Origin: Epinephelus fuscoguttatus
Lineage: Eukaryota > Chordata > Actinopteri > Perciformes > Serranidae
NCBI RefSeq assembly: GCF_011397635.1
Contig: NC_064775.1
Coordinates: 12,488,952-12,552,951, forward strand
DNA: 64,000 nt
Direction: 5' to 3'
Shown here: positions 1 through 10,907 of the stretch, in pieces
How positions within the stretch are numbered: the first letter of the stretch is position 1
How the letters are laid out: every line of letters starts with the position of its first letter
The notes under the pieces: generated by a model
The model's database searches: none
What the model saw: only the letters and a program-made list of their open reading frames with translations
Told to the model about the DNA's origin: nothing
Position numbers and translations under genes: made by a program

Positions 1-89
1 TGATAGCTGCCTTGTGCGTTGGCCTCTGCTGTAGGTTGCCAGGTTTGCACAAACGGCACTAGAAATCACCCGATCGTGTTTCAAAAACA

Positions 90-505
90 AGCATAACTTC
101 TCAATATCCAGCACTAGTCGGACCCCTGTCGGCGGCTTTTCGGCCGATTGAGCATGTTGAATCGCCGGAGCTTGTCGGTGAGAGAGATCACTCCGATTGG
201 CTGTTCAGGTTTTATTTCCTCGCCCCTGTAGCAAGTGAATCTGCCTGTGGTGAAACCGGGGCTAACCGGTGCTTCCTCCTCAGGCTCCACTTCACCCAGC
301 TGCCCGACAGACCCGCTGCTTCTTCCCACTTTAACCTGAATAACAAACCGGGGCTAGCTGTGAGGTTAGCGGAGCGTTAGCCGCAACATGACCCGAGAGA
401 AGTACAGCCAGTTAGCCTCCGCTAACCTCCGGAGGAAACACCGGGACCGTCGTGTAGTGTGTTCAAATGCAACTGACACAGGGCAACATGAGGTGACGTG
501 AAATG
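90..505. promoter_or_regulatory. CpG-rich block, possible promoter or first exon
   Basis: This block is clearly richer in G+C and CpG than the AT-rich DNA to its right. It holds two opposed short frames. On the plus strand, an ATG at 388 in the context GCAACATGA opens a 37-codon frame (starts MTREKYSQLASANLRRK) ending at 501. On the minus strand, an acceptor-like TTATTCAG at about 348-341 is followed by an open frame running to a TAG at 116-114. Neither product is recognised. It could be an intragenic CpG promoter, a nested first exon or chance; several GTTAGC/GCTAAC words typical of teleost repeats are also here. Confidence 0.3.
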
Positions 506-519
506 ACGCAACAGTTGGC

Positions 520-3384
520 TTTCGTCGCTGCTGGTTCTTTGATGTCGGTTTGGTGTGTCAGCACCTTAAGTCATGTGACTTGAGTCCCCTACCTCTGCTG
601 CCACTCCTAACACTCTGTTTTCATCTTCAGTCTTAAATTGTGTCCACTCTAACCAGCTTCTGTGGGAGAAGGGGACTCGATTTTCTCTAACAATCACTAG
701 AAGCCAACATATCTGCTCAATCTAACGTCACTTTAGGTCCAAACTGATGCAGAGTCTTGCCAACATACTTGTTTTTCCAGGGTTTTAAGTGTGGAGCAGA
801 GCGAAGTAAAAGACTGTGATGTTGGGCAATACTGAGAGGACACGTTGATTCAGAACAGGCTCGACAGCAGCGTCTATCTTGGCTTACTGTTGGTCCCTTA
901 CGGAGCTCATTGGATTGTTTTTTATTTTAACCAAGAAACTACTGTTTCATATCACAATGCCAAACGAATCAGTCAACTCAAACTTGCTGGAACGGATTCA
1001 AAGGTCTGAACCCAGGCAACTGAGGCTGACAAACAGACAAACAACCAGACACACCAGGCCCGATAGATGGCTTCCTTGGAGGAGGTAATAATAATAATTT
1101 GTGAGCACCAGTTATCTTCTGCAACAGGAAAGAAAATAATAACAACTTTATCTTTCTTATTAGTACACAGTGACCTCACATAAATCCCACCATATGTACC
1201 TTTGCACAACTGCAACCTGAGCAGGTTTATGTAGTGACTTTAATTGATAATAATGCATCATAACTAATAACTATGGCTGTTATATAAATGTATTTGAGTA
1301 AAAATAACAATGTTTTCCTCTGCATTAATTCAAAAATTCTCACGTACTGTACTTAAGTGTCTCAAAGTCGCAGAGATGCACTTTCTTATCTTGAGTCAGA
1401 GTCATACATTTTGGAACGGATTAATATTACATCAATAGAATCTTTATAAATGTTTGATCACTCTATTGTGAGAATAGCATGATAAAAATGTGAAATTAAT
1501 GTTGCTGGAATAAATTTAATCTGTGGTTCTGCCATGTGTTTGCGATTGGTCACCCTGAGAAAGTAACACATGAGCAGAATGATGTCACTCATGATCACTT
1601 TTCAAGGTAAATACTGTAAATGACGACCATTATCAGACTAGTGCTGGCTGTAATGACAGTGAGGGAAGGAGGAATGATCAGCCTGAGGGGGGAGAGCAAT
1701 CAGCATAGATTTATTGGCATGGAAGGGAGTGAAAATGTGAAAGATCACAGTTTGAGTGATGGAGGGCAGATAAGTGTGGTCAGGACGGCTATCCCTGTGT
1801 AACACTGTTAGTGTGGACGTTTTATCTGACACTGCCTGAGAAAGAAAGAAGGCATCATCATTTTTTCAGGAAACAGTAACAGGGTAAAACATTTTTTAAA
1901 TGTGTTTATTTCCGAAGAAAAAGGGAAGACACCTGTAGCATGGAGCTAACTCTCTGAGACATCAGTTTCGTGAAAGAGATAAGCGGAAATCGTGCCAACA
2001 GTTCATGCACAGGCTAAGGTGGATTGAGAAAACTAAAACTGATGGTGGTGGCTCAGGAGGAGTCGAAAAGCAATAGAGCTTTAAGTAAGTTAGGAATAAA
2101 ACATGCATGCTAGAGCTCTGGTAGATTATTCTCAGAAATGTCATTAAAGCTATCCAGAAATGTTTTATGAATACACAAGGACAAAATGAGAGTTAAACAG
2201 CCAAGAGGCCTACCATTCCGCCCACAAGCTCCTGCCATGATACACCCCCTCCTCCTGCCGTCTCTGCAGTCAACATCACAGCCTTGTAGCTGCAAAAGAA
2301 CTTTCCCGATATCTCGGGGACATATTAGGGCTGCTTCTGAGTGCGAAAGAGCATCTATTAGAATCGAGAGAGGATTGAGCATTTCCGAGTAACATCTCCT
2401 GTTCTAGCAGGGCTGAGCGCTGCTGAGGAGATGGGAGTGGGGCTCTCAGTGTGACAGCGGGGCAGCTCCTCAAAGCGCTGTGGAGCGCCTCTCGACTCAG
2501 GTGGCCACTTGGCAGATCAGATGTGAGGATGTGGGGGAGAGGTCACCGCAGGATCAACACCAGGACTGTGGGTGTACCAGGTGGCTCTGATAACAGTTTG
2601 ACATCCTCTCACAGATCACTGCACACCATGAAACCCATCGCCAGGCGAGGATGTGAATATTCTGCACATCTACCTCCATTACTCTCCGCCTTGCTACATA
2701 AAGAGTGCACTACCTCCTGGACTGGACTTCACTGTGGCTGAGCAGTGAAGTCACAGTCACCCTGTTTTAACTTGGTTTTAAAATGTGTCTTTACATGTGC
2801 ACCTGTACAGTATCTGTGGGCAGGATACCACAGGTAGAGAGGGATCTTTGTATCGTTAGCAGCAGGCAATACTCAAAGACAGGATACCACAGCTATATCT
2901 CATCTCAATTATAATATGATTAGATTTTCTCAACAAACTGTTGCTGTCAGATGTTAAAGACAATATAAAGACCGCCTGTGCAGTGTCGTCCTCCCAGAAA
3001 GCCCAAATCAACATGGTTATTTTGCTGGTAATGAAGTTATACGATGTGATATGGAATAATGTTTTGGTATGGCTCCAACAAAAATAGCCGACTGTTATTA
3101 TCACATGCAGGATGCAACAAAGCCTCCTTCCCCTCCCACAGGAAACAGTATGTTCACTGTGTGCGTTATACTATAACATCATAGTCTGACTACAATGAGT
3201 TTAATCCTAAAACACGGCTTTTGTTTATGATGTACTTCCTCTGCAGACTCACCTTCTGGGCCGCCAATTGTTCTCTTTGTTTTATACATTTACACAGCAT
3301 TACATTAAGTTAGAATGCACCAGCGTAAAATAAAATCTGACTGTGTTGCATGTAAGACTCTGAATGAATCTGTCGTTGTGAATA
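520..3384. other. Intronic DNA without recognisable gene
   Basis: AT-rich sequence with stop codons scattered in all frames; the open frames are all under 100 residues and none resembles a known protein. No tRNA, no long tandem repeat and no clear transposon ends were seen. Within the presumed NALF1 intron. Confidence 0.6.
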
Positions 3385-3386
3385 TA

Positions 3387-3654
3387 CAGTACAGGCCAAA
3401 AGTTTGGACACACCTTCTCATTCAATGCGTTTTCTTTATTTTCATGACTATTTACATTGTAGATTCTCACTGAAGGCATCAAAACTATGAATGAACACAT
3501 GTGGAGTTATGTACTTAACAAAAAGGTGAAATAACTGAAAACATGTTTTATATTCTAGTTTCTTCAAAATAGCCACCCTTTGCTCTGATTACTGCTTTGC
3601 ACACTCTTGGCATTCTCTCCATGAGCTTCAAGAGGTAGTCACCTGAAATGGTTT
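3387..3654 (+). repeat. Left terminal inverted repeat of the Tc1 element
   Basis: About 268 bp matching the reverse complement of 4,711-4,980 almost base for base. Identity ends at ATGGTTT (left), after which the two arms diverge. Confidence 0.9.
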
Positions 3655-3797
3655 CCACTTCACAGGTGTGCCTTATCAGGGTTAATTAGTGGAATTTCTT
3701 GCTTTATCAATGGGGTTGGGACCATCAGTTGTGTTGTGCAGAAGTCAGGTTAATACACAGCCGTCAACCCTATTGGACAACTGTTAAAATTCATATT

Positions 3798-4817
3798 ATG
3801 GCAAGAACCAATCAGCTAACTAAAGAAAAACGAGTGGCCATCATTACTTTAAGAAATGAAGGTCAGTCAGTCCGGAAAATTGCAAAAACTTCAAATGTGT
3901 CCCCAAGTGGAGTCGCAAAAACCATCAAGCGCTACAACGAAACTGGCACACATGAGGACCGACCCAGGAAAGGAAGACCAAGAGTCACCTCTGCTTCTGA
4001 GGATAAGTTCATCCGAGTCTCCAGCCTCAGAAATCGCAAGTTAACAGCAGCTCAGATCAGAGACCAGATGAATGCCACACAGAGTTCTAGCAGCAGACCC
4101 ATCTCTAGAACAACTGTTAAGAGGAGACTGCGCGAATCAGGCCTTCATGGTCAAATAGCTGCTAGGAAACCACTGCTAAGGAGAGGCAACAAGCAGAAGA
4201 GATTTGTTTGGGCCAAGAAACACAAGGAATGGACATTAGACCAGTGGAAATCTGTGCTTTGGTCTGATGAGTCCAAATTTGAGATCTTTGGTTCCAACCG
4301 CCGTGTCTTTGTGAGACGCAGAAAAGGTGAACGGATGGATTCCACATGCCTGGTTCCCACTGTGAAGCATGGAGGTGACACTGTTGGGGATTTATTCAAA
4401 ATTGAAGGCACACTGAACCAGCATGGCTACCACAGCATCCTGCAGCGACATGCCATCCCATCCGGTTTGCGTTTAGTTGGACGATCATTTATTTTTCAAC
4501 AGGACAATGACCCCAAACACACCTCCAGGCTGTGTAAGGGCTATTTGACCAAGAAGGAGAGTGATGGAGTGCTGCGGCAGATGACCTGGCCTCCACAGTC
4601 ACCGGACCTGAACCCAATCGAGATGGTTTGGGGTGAGCTGGACCGCAGAGTGAAGGCAAAGGGGCCAACAAGTGCTAAACACCTCTGGGAACTCCTTCAA
4701 GACTGTTGGAAAACCATTTCAGGTGACTACCTCTTGAAGCTCATGGAGAGAATGCCAAGAGTGTGCAAAGCAGTAATCAGAGCAAAGGGTGGCTATTTTG
4801 AAGAAACTAGAATATAA
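3798..4817 (+). CDS. Tc1-like transposase, open but with a gap in the catalytic domain
   Basis: 339 residues starting MARTNQLTKEKRVAIITLRN; an upstream in-frame ATG at 3,699 exists but the family start is at MARTN. The N-terminal third is a paired-like helix-turn-helix DNA-binding region with a GRPR AT-hook-like motif (GRPRVT, near residue 58). The DDE catalytic triad is readable: D in WSDESKF, D in QQDNDPKH, E in SPDLNPIE. The second D and the E are 38 residues apart. Only 78 residues separate the first two D residues, where Tc1 relatives such as Sleeping Beauty have about 90. The missing part follows VKHGG and corresponds to the conserved G-x-VMVWG-x-F region, so this copy is probably catalytically dead despite the open frame. 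It would cut and paste the element in the nucleus if active. Confidence 0.92.
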   Translation: MARTNQLTKEKRVAIITLRNEGQSVRKIAKTSNVSPSGVAKTIKRYNETGTHEDRPRKGRPRVTSASEDKFIRVSSLRNRKLTAAQIRDQMNATQSSSSRPISRTTVKRRLRESGLHGQIAARKPLLRRGNKQKRFVWAKKHKEWTLDQWKSVLWSDESKFEIFGSNRRVFVRRRKGERMDSTCLVPTVKHGGDTVGDLFKIEGTLNQHGYHSILQRHAIPSGLRLVGRSFIFQQDNDPKHTSRLCKGYLTKKESDGVLRQMTWPPQSPDLNPIEMVWGELDRRVKAKGPTSAKHLWELLQDCWKTISGDYLLKLMERMPRVCKAVIRAKGGYFEETRI

Positions 4818-4980
4818 AACATGTTTTCAGTTATTTCACCTTTTTTTGTTAAGTACATAACTCCACATGTGTTCATTCATAGTTTTGATGCCTTCAGTGA
4901 GAATCTACAATGTAAATAGTCATGAAAATAAAGAAAACGCATTGAATGAGAAGGTGTGTCCAAACTTTTGGCCTGTACTG
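4711..4980 (-). repeat. Right terminal inverted repeat of the Tc1 element
   Basis: About 270 bp, the reverse complement of 3,387-3,654. Its inner 107 bp also encode the last ~35 residues of the transposase, so the left arm carries a copy of that coding sequence in opposite orientation. Confidence 0.9.
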
Positions 4981-4982
4981 TA

Positions 4983-6758
4983 GATCCAACATATTTTTTC
5001 TGGGATATTTTATTTGTTGTTGTGCCTCTGTGCCATAGAGAGCCATTATTGTCCATTGATGACATCTCAGTACAATTTTTTTTCTCAAATCGCAATAAAA
5101 ACATTTGCAATAAGTTGACTGTGGTGAATTTCCAGTATCAGGATAATTGTGAATATCGTCTCCAGCAGCAGCAGCACCCAAAGAGACTGCTGGGCAATTG
5201 ACAATAAAAGAGACTCTGCAAAAACAGGCTGCACACACACCAACCAAGACGGTGCGCCAGTCCCACATGGTGTGACGTATCTCCTTATTTTCTACTAAAT
5301 GAAATGATCCTGAGAAAATGCCCGGGAAAGTAAACAGCACAATATGAACAAAGCAGAAAAAAGCTTTGAGAGACGAGCACTAGCATGTTCCAAACTTGCT
5401 AATCTGTTAGCCATTAGCTCGTCAGCATCACTAGCTAACCAACTAAACCTATGAGTCGTCACAAGCCTCTAGCACTGCCTATTTTGCAAAGACGTGTGGA
5501 TAAATTTTACTTATTTCTGACATGAGTGGACCTTAACTTTGATACTTTGCTTGGCTGACATTATTCTCCTATTATCTGCTCTTATCCTCCTGTCTCTTCT
5601 TCTTCTCCTCCACTGTGTATCAAGCACAGAATGAAGATGATGTAAATAAGAAGCATTTTAATACACTTAAAGCCTTATACAAGTCTATTAATATCACGTT
5701 GGCAATGCAGTACAGTCGTAACTGTACATCAGTTTATTGCATAAGACAAAATTAAGGAATTTAATGGATTTGTAAGTGTATGGTTTTTTGTCTTTTTTTT
5801 GGTGGAGAAAACAGAGCTGTTAGACAAATCGCACGGCGCTCTCATAAACAAAACTCATGTCCAGTGACTGACAATTCATTTACCAGGACAAACATCATCC
5901 TCAATCATCCTAATGGGCCACACGGAGCTTAAAAGAGATTCGAACGTAACCTTTTACCTAGTCCACTGCATACATGCAGACCTGGTTTAAAGACACTTTT
6001 AAAAAAAGCGCACATGAAGAGAGAGGTACCTCACTGGGGAATAAGGGAAAGTCAGATAATCTCATTAGCGCCTCGTGGTGGGGAATTCAGATGTGATCGT
6101 CTGAAGGCAGCCCACAGGATATTGGAGTTACCGAGTCATTTTTTGTTTTCTGATCTGACACCGCCAGATATGGACACTGCTGCTGCCCTCTGAACAAGGA
6201 CACAAAACCTCCATCCTGCTCCTGTATTTTCCACATTAGTTAAACACCAAAATTCAATACAGCACACTGCAGCTGGGATATGCATTCAGGCTTATATCTA
6301 TCCCTGTAAAAATAATCCATTCAAATACCTATGCAGACAATAGCACTGTTAGACTAATTGATGTCATGCCCATAAATGAATGGAGGTATTAGTCTGACCC
6401 TTAGGTGTTTCACAGGGAAAAAACATCCTGCTTGCAACATCTTCATTTTCTCACAATGTTTTTACTGTAATTACATTTTGGTTGTTCTATTATTACACAG
6501 GGGAACAGCTTGCCAACTGAATCCAATTATACTTATAGGATATATATATAGTTAAGAATGTCATTTTGATTGTGTCTTCTTTACGGCAACATGCACTTTT
6601 TAAAATTTCACTCAAAAAAAGGAGAAACTCCACAAATTTAACACATGAAGATAATGTTACTTGTCATGCTTGATAAGTAAGTAACAGCTGTGTAATTTCC
6701 TTTGTGGCTTTAGAGGAAGCTTTTTGAAGTCTGAGAAAAATATGAGGTCTCAATTTGA
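4983..6758. other. Intronic DNA without recognisable gene
   Basis: AT-rich; the longest frame overlapping this part (minus strand up to 5,340) runs into the Tc1 inverted repeat and is not a gene. A short cluster of GCTAGC/GCTAAC words occurs near 5.40-5.45 kb. Nothing else is recognised. Confidence 0.55.
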
Positions 6759-6783
6759 GATAACTTGATGACATCAAGTTATC
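6759..6783. repeat. Perfect 12-bp inverted repeat (hairpin)
   Basis: GATAACTTGATG and its exact reverse complement are separated by a single base. It may be the centre of a palindromic MITE, since AT-rich sequence around it is weakly symmetrical. No flanking target duplication was found. Confidence 0.6.
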
Positions 6784-6959
6784 TGGGTTATGTCATATTT
6801 TGCTTGAGACTACTAATTTGTATCAGAAAGCCTTCATTACAGACTGGAGTTTGAAAGATGTGGTTGTGCCTGGAAGGTCTAACAAAAGAGACCACTGAGT
6901 TGCATTATGGGAAATGTAGGTTCAGCCTACACAAGGAAAGGGAATCACCAGAGGCCCTA

Positions 6960-7290
6960 TGCTACGATGTTGTCACAATACTTGAGTCACAATACAATAT
7001 TGTTGCATTTTTTTAACGTGTTGAGACATGCTGGGTATTGCAATAAGAAAAATTATCGAATTATTACGCTATATATTGCAATTTATTACATTTATTTCAA
7101 CTGCTGATTATGTCCCCAATGAAACATATTTTATTGTAGTGAAACCTATCTAGTCGACTGAGAAAAGCAAATGATTTTATTATTCCAGTAGACTACCAAA
7201 AGTTTAATTTACTTGATACTTGGCGTCTGCATTGATTCGATTTTGCCATGCAAAAATATCGCGATACTATGCTATCCACCTCACTCCTAG
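6960..7290. repeat. Probable dispersed repeat fragment
   Basis: A tract ending in ATATCGCGATACTATGC and with weakly matching AT-rich ends; the ATATCGCGATA word recurs in many teleost non-autonomous DNA transposons. Related wording (ATATTGCGATAATATTG) appears at 27.63 kb. No coding capacity. Confidence 0.35.
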
Positions 7291-8189
7291 CCCCCATGAT
7301 ACCTTGCGTGAATTATGGGTGCAACTTCCGGCGCTGATCCAAAACCAGCGATTTCCAATGGTAGCAGTTTGTTTACAGTACCCTATTCTTCTTTCCAAGA
7401 GCAATTGGGAAATAAACCATGGAACACACCACCTGTTATAGCTCAAACTGGATTATGTGATCATACCTCTGCTAGCTTAAGGTAACATCTGCTCCTTCTA
7501 AAGATAATTTCTGATGACATATTAACTAACACAATCAGCAAACATTTAACATAATTCAGTATTAACTGTTTCCCATCTAATCCTCCGCTTGTCTGAATTA
7601 ACGACGTAGTTTACACCCTTTTTTAAACTTCTGATTTAGCAGCAGACTTCAGTAATAGTAAAATAAATAACATTTGGCATTCATTTTTTTTTATATGATA
7701 TAAAGGAAGAAGGACTAATACTTTGTCGCTATGTCTTGTGAAACTCTTGTGGTTTTATTTCTCATATCAATGGTACCTTTGGCAACAAGAACAGTCCCTT
7801 TTTGTTCTGGTTACATGTTCAACACAGTTACTGAAGAAAAAAATGTAGCTTAGACTGGTTGTTAGTCGTTACAGACACGGACAGTGCAACAAGTACCAGA
7901 GCTCCACTAAGACATTTTATAAAATGCTACGTTAACATAAGTGAAATATTTGTTAAAAAATAAATCAGTATTTGCTAAACTGAAGGCAAAGAACCAGTGT
8001 TAGCGGTTAGCCACCAAGAGTAGCCACTGGGACTAACCACAGACAGTCTATGGGACTAACTAGCTTACTGCTACTTCTCCTATCTCACAGGAAGTTGCGG
8101 CCATAATCATTTCTACAGTAGTGCTCTCAGGAATAAGGTGGATATCGATTTCCTTTTCTATTGCAAAATATACATATATTTCTAAATAT
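7291..8189. other. Intronic DNA without recognisable gene
   Basis: No frame with recognisable protein, no tandem repeat, no transposon ends that I could pair. Confidence 0.5.
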
Positions 8190-8380
8190 AGCAGCTCTGT
8201 GAGGCATTGCTTTTAGCTGAATGCTAACATCAGCATGCTAACATGCTCACAACAACAATGCTAACATGATAATATTAACCATGGTCTCCATCTGAGTTTA
8301 AAGTGTTAGCATGCTAACATTTGCTAATTAGCACTAAAGACACGTTATAGCTAAAGCTGATGGGAACGCCATTATTTGCT
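8190..8380 (+). repeat. Teleost 'ATGCTAACATG' dispersed repeat, copy 1
   Basis: Contains the recurring words CAGCATGCTAACATGCTCAC, GTTAGCATGCTAACATTTGC and TAATTAGCACTAAA. The same order of words is found in the plus orientation at 9.51 and 53.77 kb and inverted at 49.3 kb, so this is a dispersed family and not a local tandem repeat. Confidence 0.8.
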
Positions 8381-8562
8381 AAATGGAATCATTCCTTTTC
8401 ACAGGGACGATGTCGCTATAATTACAAACGTCACCTTTAATTGACAACATTACTGTATGCCAGAGAAATGACTTCACATGTCACCTGTAAATGAGATGGC
8501 ACAGAGGTTAAATGAGGGCTGTTAATTAGGTAACCCACTTTAACCCCCTTTTCCCTGGTACG

Positions 8563-8581
8563 CCCCCCCCCCCCCCCCCCC
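8563..8581 (+). repeat. Poly-C run (19 bp)
   Basis: An uninterrupted run of 19 C residues; likely unstable and error-prone in assembly. Confidence 0.95.
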
Positions 8582-9509
8582 TCCTCCAGCCCTGCTGTCA
8601 TTTCATGTGATGTGATCTGCTCTCCGTACGGCAGTTCACAGTTAAAACAATATGGAAGCTGTGCCGTGCACTGCAGCAGCTAGCCTCCCCTCTCTCCTCC
8701 CCGCCTCATTAGGATGCTGCTCAGGGATCTGCCCATTCATAAAAGGGCCTCCGTGGAGTGGGCCAGGCATCTTGAAGGGACAAAATCCTCTCCAAGGTCA
8801 GCATTTCCAACCGCCGCAGGAAGACACAATGGTGAAAATCACACGTGAGCGCTTCCCTGTGCAACTTACACGAGTGAACAATCTGTCGTTTGTTGATGCA
8901 CACGAGGCTGTGTGAGTCTGAGACACACACACACACTCACACTGTGTCGGCTAATATGAATAATGAATAAAAGGCTAACGAAGGCGGCGATTAAAAAAAA
9001 GCATGAGTGATCACAGGATATCCATGCAGATGAGATCAATCACATTTATACTGTAAGATAACTGATAGATTTGGGTATGAGAGAGTCTGTGTATCTATGT
9101 TTTGTTGTCAAGTACTGAAGGGATAAGTGAGGGGCAAATCAAAGCTATAGTGGTACCCTGAAAATCAGTATAATCACTGCTGGTTGGACAGATACACATG
9201 ACACACTGGAATACAAAGAATACAACCACACTGATACAGGACTCAGTGATCTGCAGGCCAGTATTGGCCCTTGACGTGAAAGGATACCAGCTTCTGTCCC
9301 TCTGATATGAGAGACATGTTGCTGTTTGATTGATTGCATTTTCAGTTTGGAGTTGGCCAAAGAGATATGGGCTGTCTATGACAACTTCATATTGATTTCA
9401 GTACAACGCTCTGACCAGATTTCCCTCCAGTATCAATAGATTTATAATTCTCACTCTGAGATTGACATTTTCATTATTTTCTGACATTTCAGACTAAACA
9501 ATTATGAGC
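8582..9509. other. Intronic DNA without recognisable gene
   Basis: A somewhat GC-rich piece at 8.58-8.92 kb reads open for 87 codons on the plus strand, but the product is unrecognised and shows no splice or promoter context. A short CA run lies near 8.93 kb. Otherwise AT-rich. Confidence 0.45.
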
Positions 9510-9835
9510 GTCTGCAGCCATGCTAGAGGCTCTGTGAGGCTGTATGGAGACACAACAGTGCCATGAGCTAAATGCTACAGTGTCAATGCTAACATGCAGA
9601 TGTTTAGCAGATATGTTTACCATGTTAACATGCTAATTAGCACTAAACACAAAGTAAAGCTGAGGCTGATGGGATGCCATTACAGGTATTTAGCCAGAAA
9701 CAAAAGTATTGGACGAATTAAGATTTCGACCAGATGACAGTGCTAGAGAAAAGGTCAAGGGGTCACCAAAGTTCTTACTATTCATCTTGAGGGGGACATG
9801 TTTGTCTGTACTGTACCAAGCAGCAAATTTCGAGG
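9510..9835 (+). repeat. Teleost 'ATGCTAACATG' dispersed repeat, copy 2 (long)
   Basis: Begins GTCTGCAGCCATGCTAGAGG, passes through CATGTTAACATGCTAATTAG, and continues into AAAGTATTGGACGAATTAAG and GGTCACCAAAGTTCTTAC. The longer 3' part shows this family extends beyond the GCTAAC-rich head present in copy 1. Non-coding. Confidence 0.8.
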
Positions 9836-10738
9836 ATGAAAAATTAAGCCAATGCAGAAGTGCCAAAAACTGCAGTTCCTCAGATGGCCCCTTGAGGCTA
9901 GCTCCAAAAGTGAGTCGATCCCAAAAGGCACTCAATACCCAACTTCAGCAAAACTAAAACATATTTACAGCCTGGTAAAAACTGTTTTGGTCTCTATAGC
10001 TAATTTTCCTGTTCATGACACCTGTACATGGGTAAATTTTTATATAACTCACCCGTTTTAATTATATTAAGGTTTAAAGATATGAATAATTAAGGGCATG
10101 GCTGCTTTGAGTGACAGGTGGGTGCTGCCTGCGAGGCTTCATCTCAGCTAGTCACTGATGTTTGTGGTGTTGGTGCCTTTTAAAGAATCTCTCATGCAAA
10201 TATTTGACAAATAACGTGGCCTGCTGTGTGATTAATTGTACAAGCGAAGCATCCAAGAAATCTGTCCTCCAGTTTTTTCTGTGAGTGAGTTTGTTAACTA
10301 GCTAATATGGCAGCTCATTATTAGGCTTGGGTTGGCCCAGCTGGGCTAACAATGCTAAATGGAACGTATACTAGCCATAGTTAGTAAACCAGCATGCAGC
10401 AAAGAATCAAGAGTGATAATACAATGCTTTTTTGTAAGACTGAAAAATAAAGGTCTTCTACGTTAGTTAGCGATCGTTATGCCATTCTAAATTGTGCTTC
10501 ACTCTATGACCCAGACCCCAGCACCCCTTCACTCTGTCTGGGGTGGTTGTGGTGGAGCCATTCGTTAGCCTAGCTTGTTAGTCTTGGCTAGCTTGGTAGC
10601 TTCAAGCTAGGTGGGCTTGTTTCAGCAACCAGGCTTCATTCTGCCCATGTTAGATCCAACCAAGCTCCACTTCTTTGCCCTTTGGGCCTCCAAAAGACTC
10701 CTGAGGAACCTTTGGGTAACATCACAAAGACTATGTTC
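9836..10738. other. Intronic DNA without recognisable gene
   Basis: AT-rich with GCTAGC-type words at 10.56-10.61 kb. No gene recognised. The end of this stretch carries the left copy of the SINE target duplication (10,724-10,738). Confidence 0.5.
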
Positions 10739-10892
10739 GGGGCATCGGTGGCTTAGTGGTAGAGCAGGCACCCCATATACAAGGCTGTTGCCGCAGTGGC
10801 CCGGGTTCGAATCCAGCTCATGGCCCCCTGCTGCATGTCATCCTCTCCCCCCTTCATACTTACCAAAATGCCAAAAAAAATATCTTTAAAAA
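10739..10892 (+). mobile_element. tRNA-derived SINE with perfect target duplication
   Basis: A tRNA-like head carries an A box (TGGCTTAGTGGTAGAGCAGG) and a B box (GGGTTCGAATCC), followed by a non-tRNA body and an A-rich tail ending AAAATATCTTTAAAAA. The element is flanked by a perfect 15-bp direct repeat, ACAAAGACTATGTTC, at 10,724-10,738 and 10,893-10,907. It is not a functional tRNA gene: the anticodon arm does not fold and the acceptor arm is missing. Moved by LINE reverse transcriptase in trans; the perfect duplication suggests a young insertion. Confidence 0.92.
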
Positions 10893-10907
10893 ACAAAGAC
10901 TATGTTC

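Larger units (their letters stand above)
3387..4980 (+). mobile_element. Tc1/mariner transposon (DD38E type), full length
   Basis: The element starts CAGTACAGGCCAAAAG and ends with its reverse complement. It is flanked on both sides by TA (3,385-3,386 and 4,981-4,982), the expected Tc1/mariner target duplication. Total length is 1,594 bp. The terminal inverted repeats are unusually long (about 268 and 270 bp) and almost identical, differing mainly by two A residues in a homopolymer. One complete transposase frame lies inside, and the right inverted repeat overlaps its 3' coding end. Near-identical arms and an uninterrupted frame suggest a fairly recent insertion. The D-to-E spacing in the transposase (38 residues) matches the DD38E group known from fishes. 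Confidence 0.95.

Noticed and set aside
4894..5340. 148-codon minus-strand frame
   Set aside because: Its 3' third lies in the Tc1 inverted repeat; no known domain and no relatives recognised.
10739..10830. Functional tRNA gene
   Set aside because: A and B boxes are present, but the arms do not fold as a tRNA and the unit has a SINE body, A-rich tail and target duplications.
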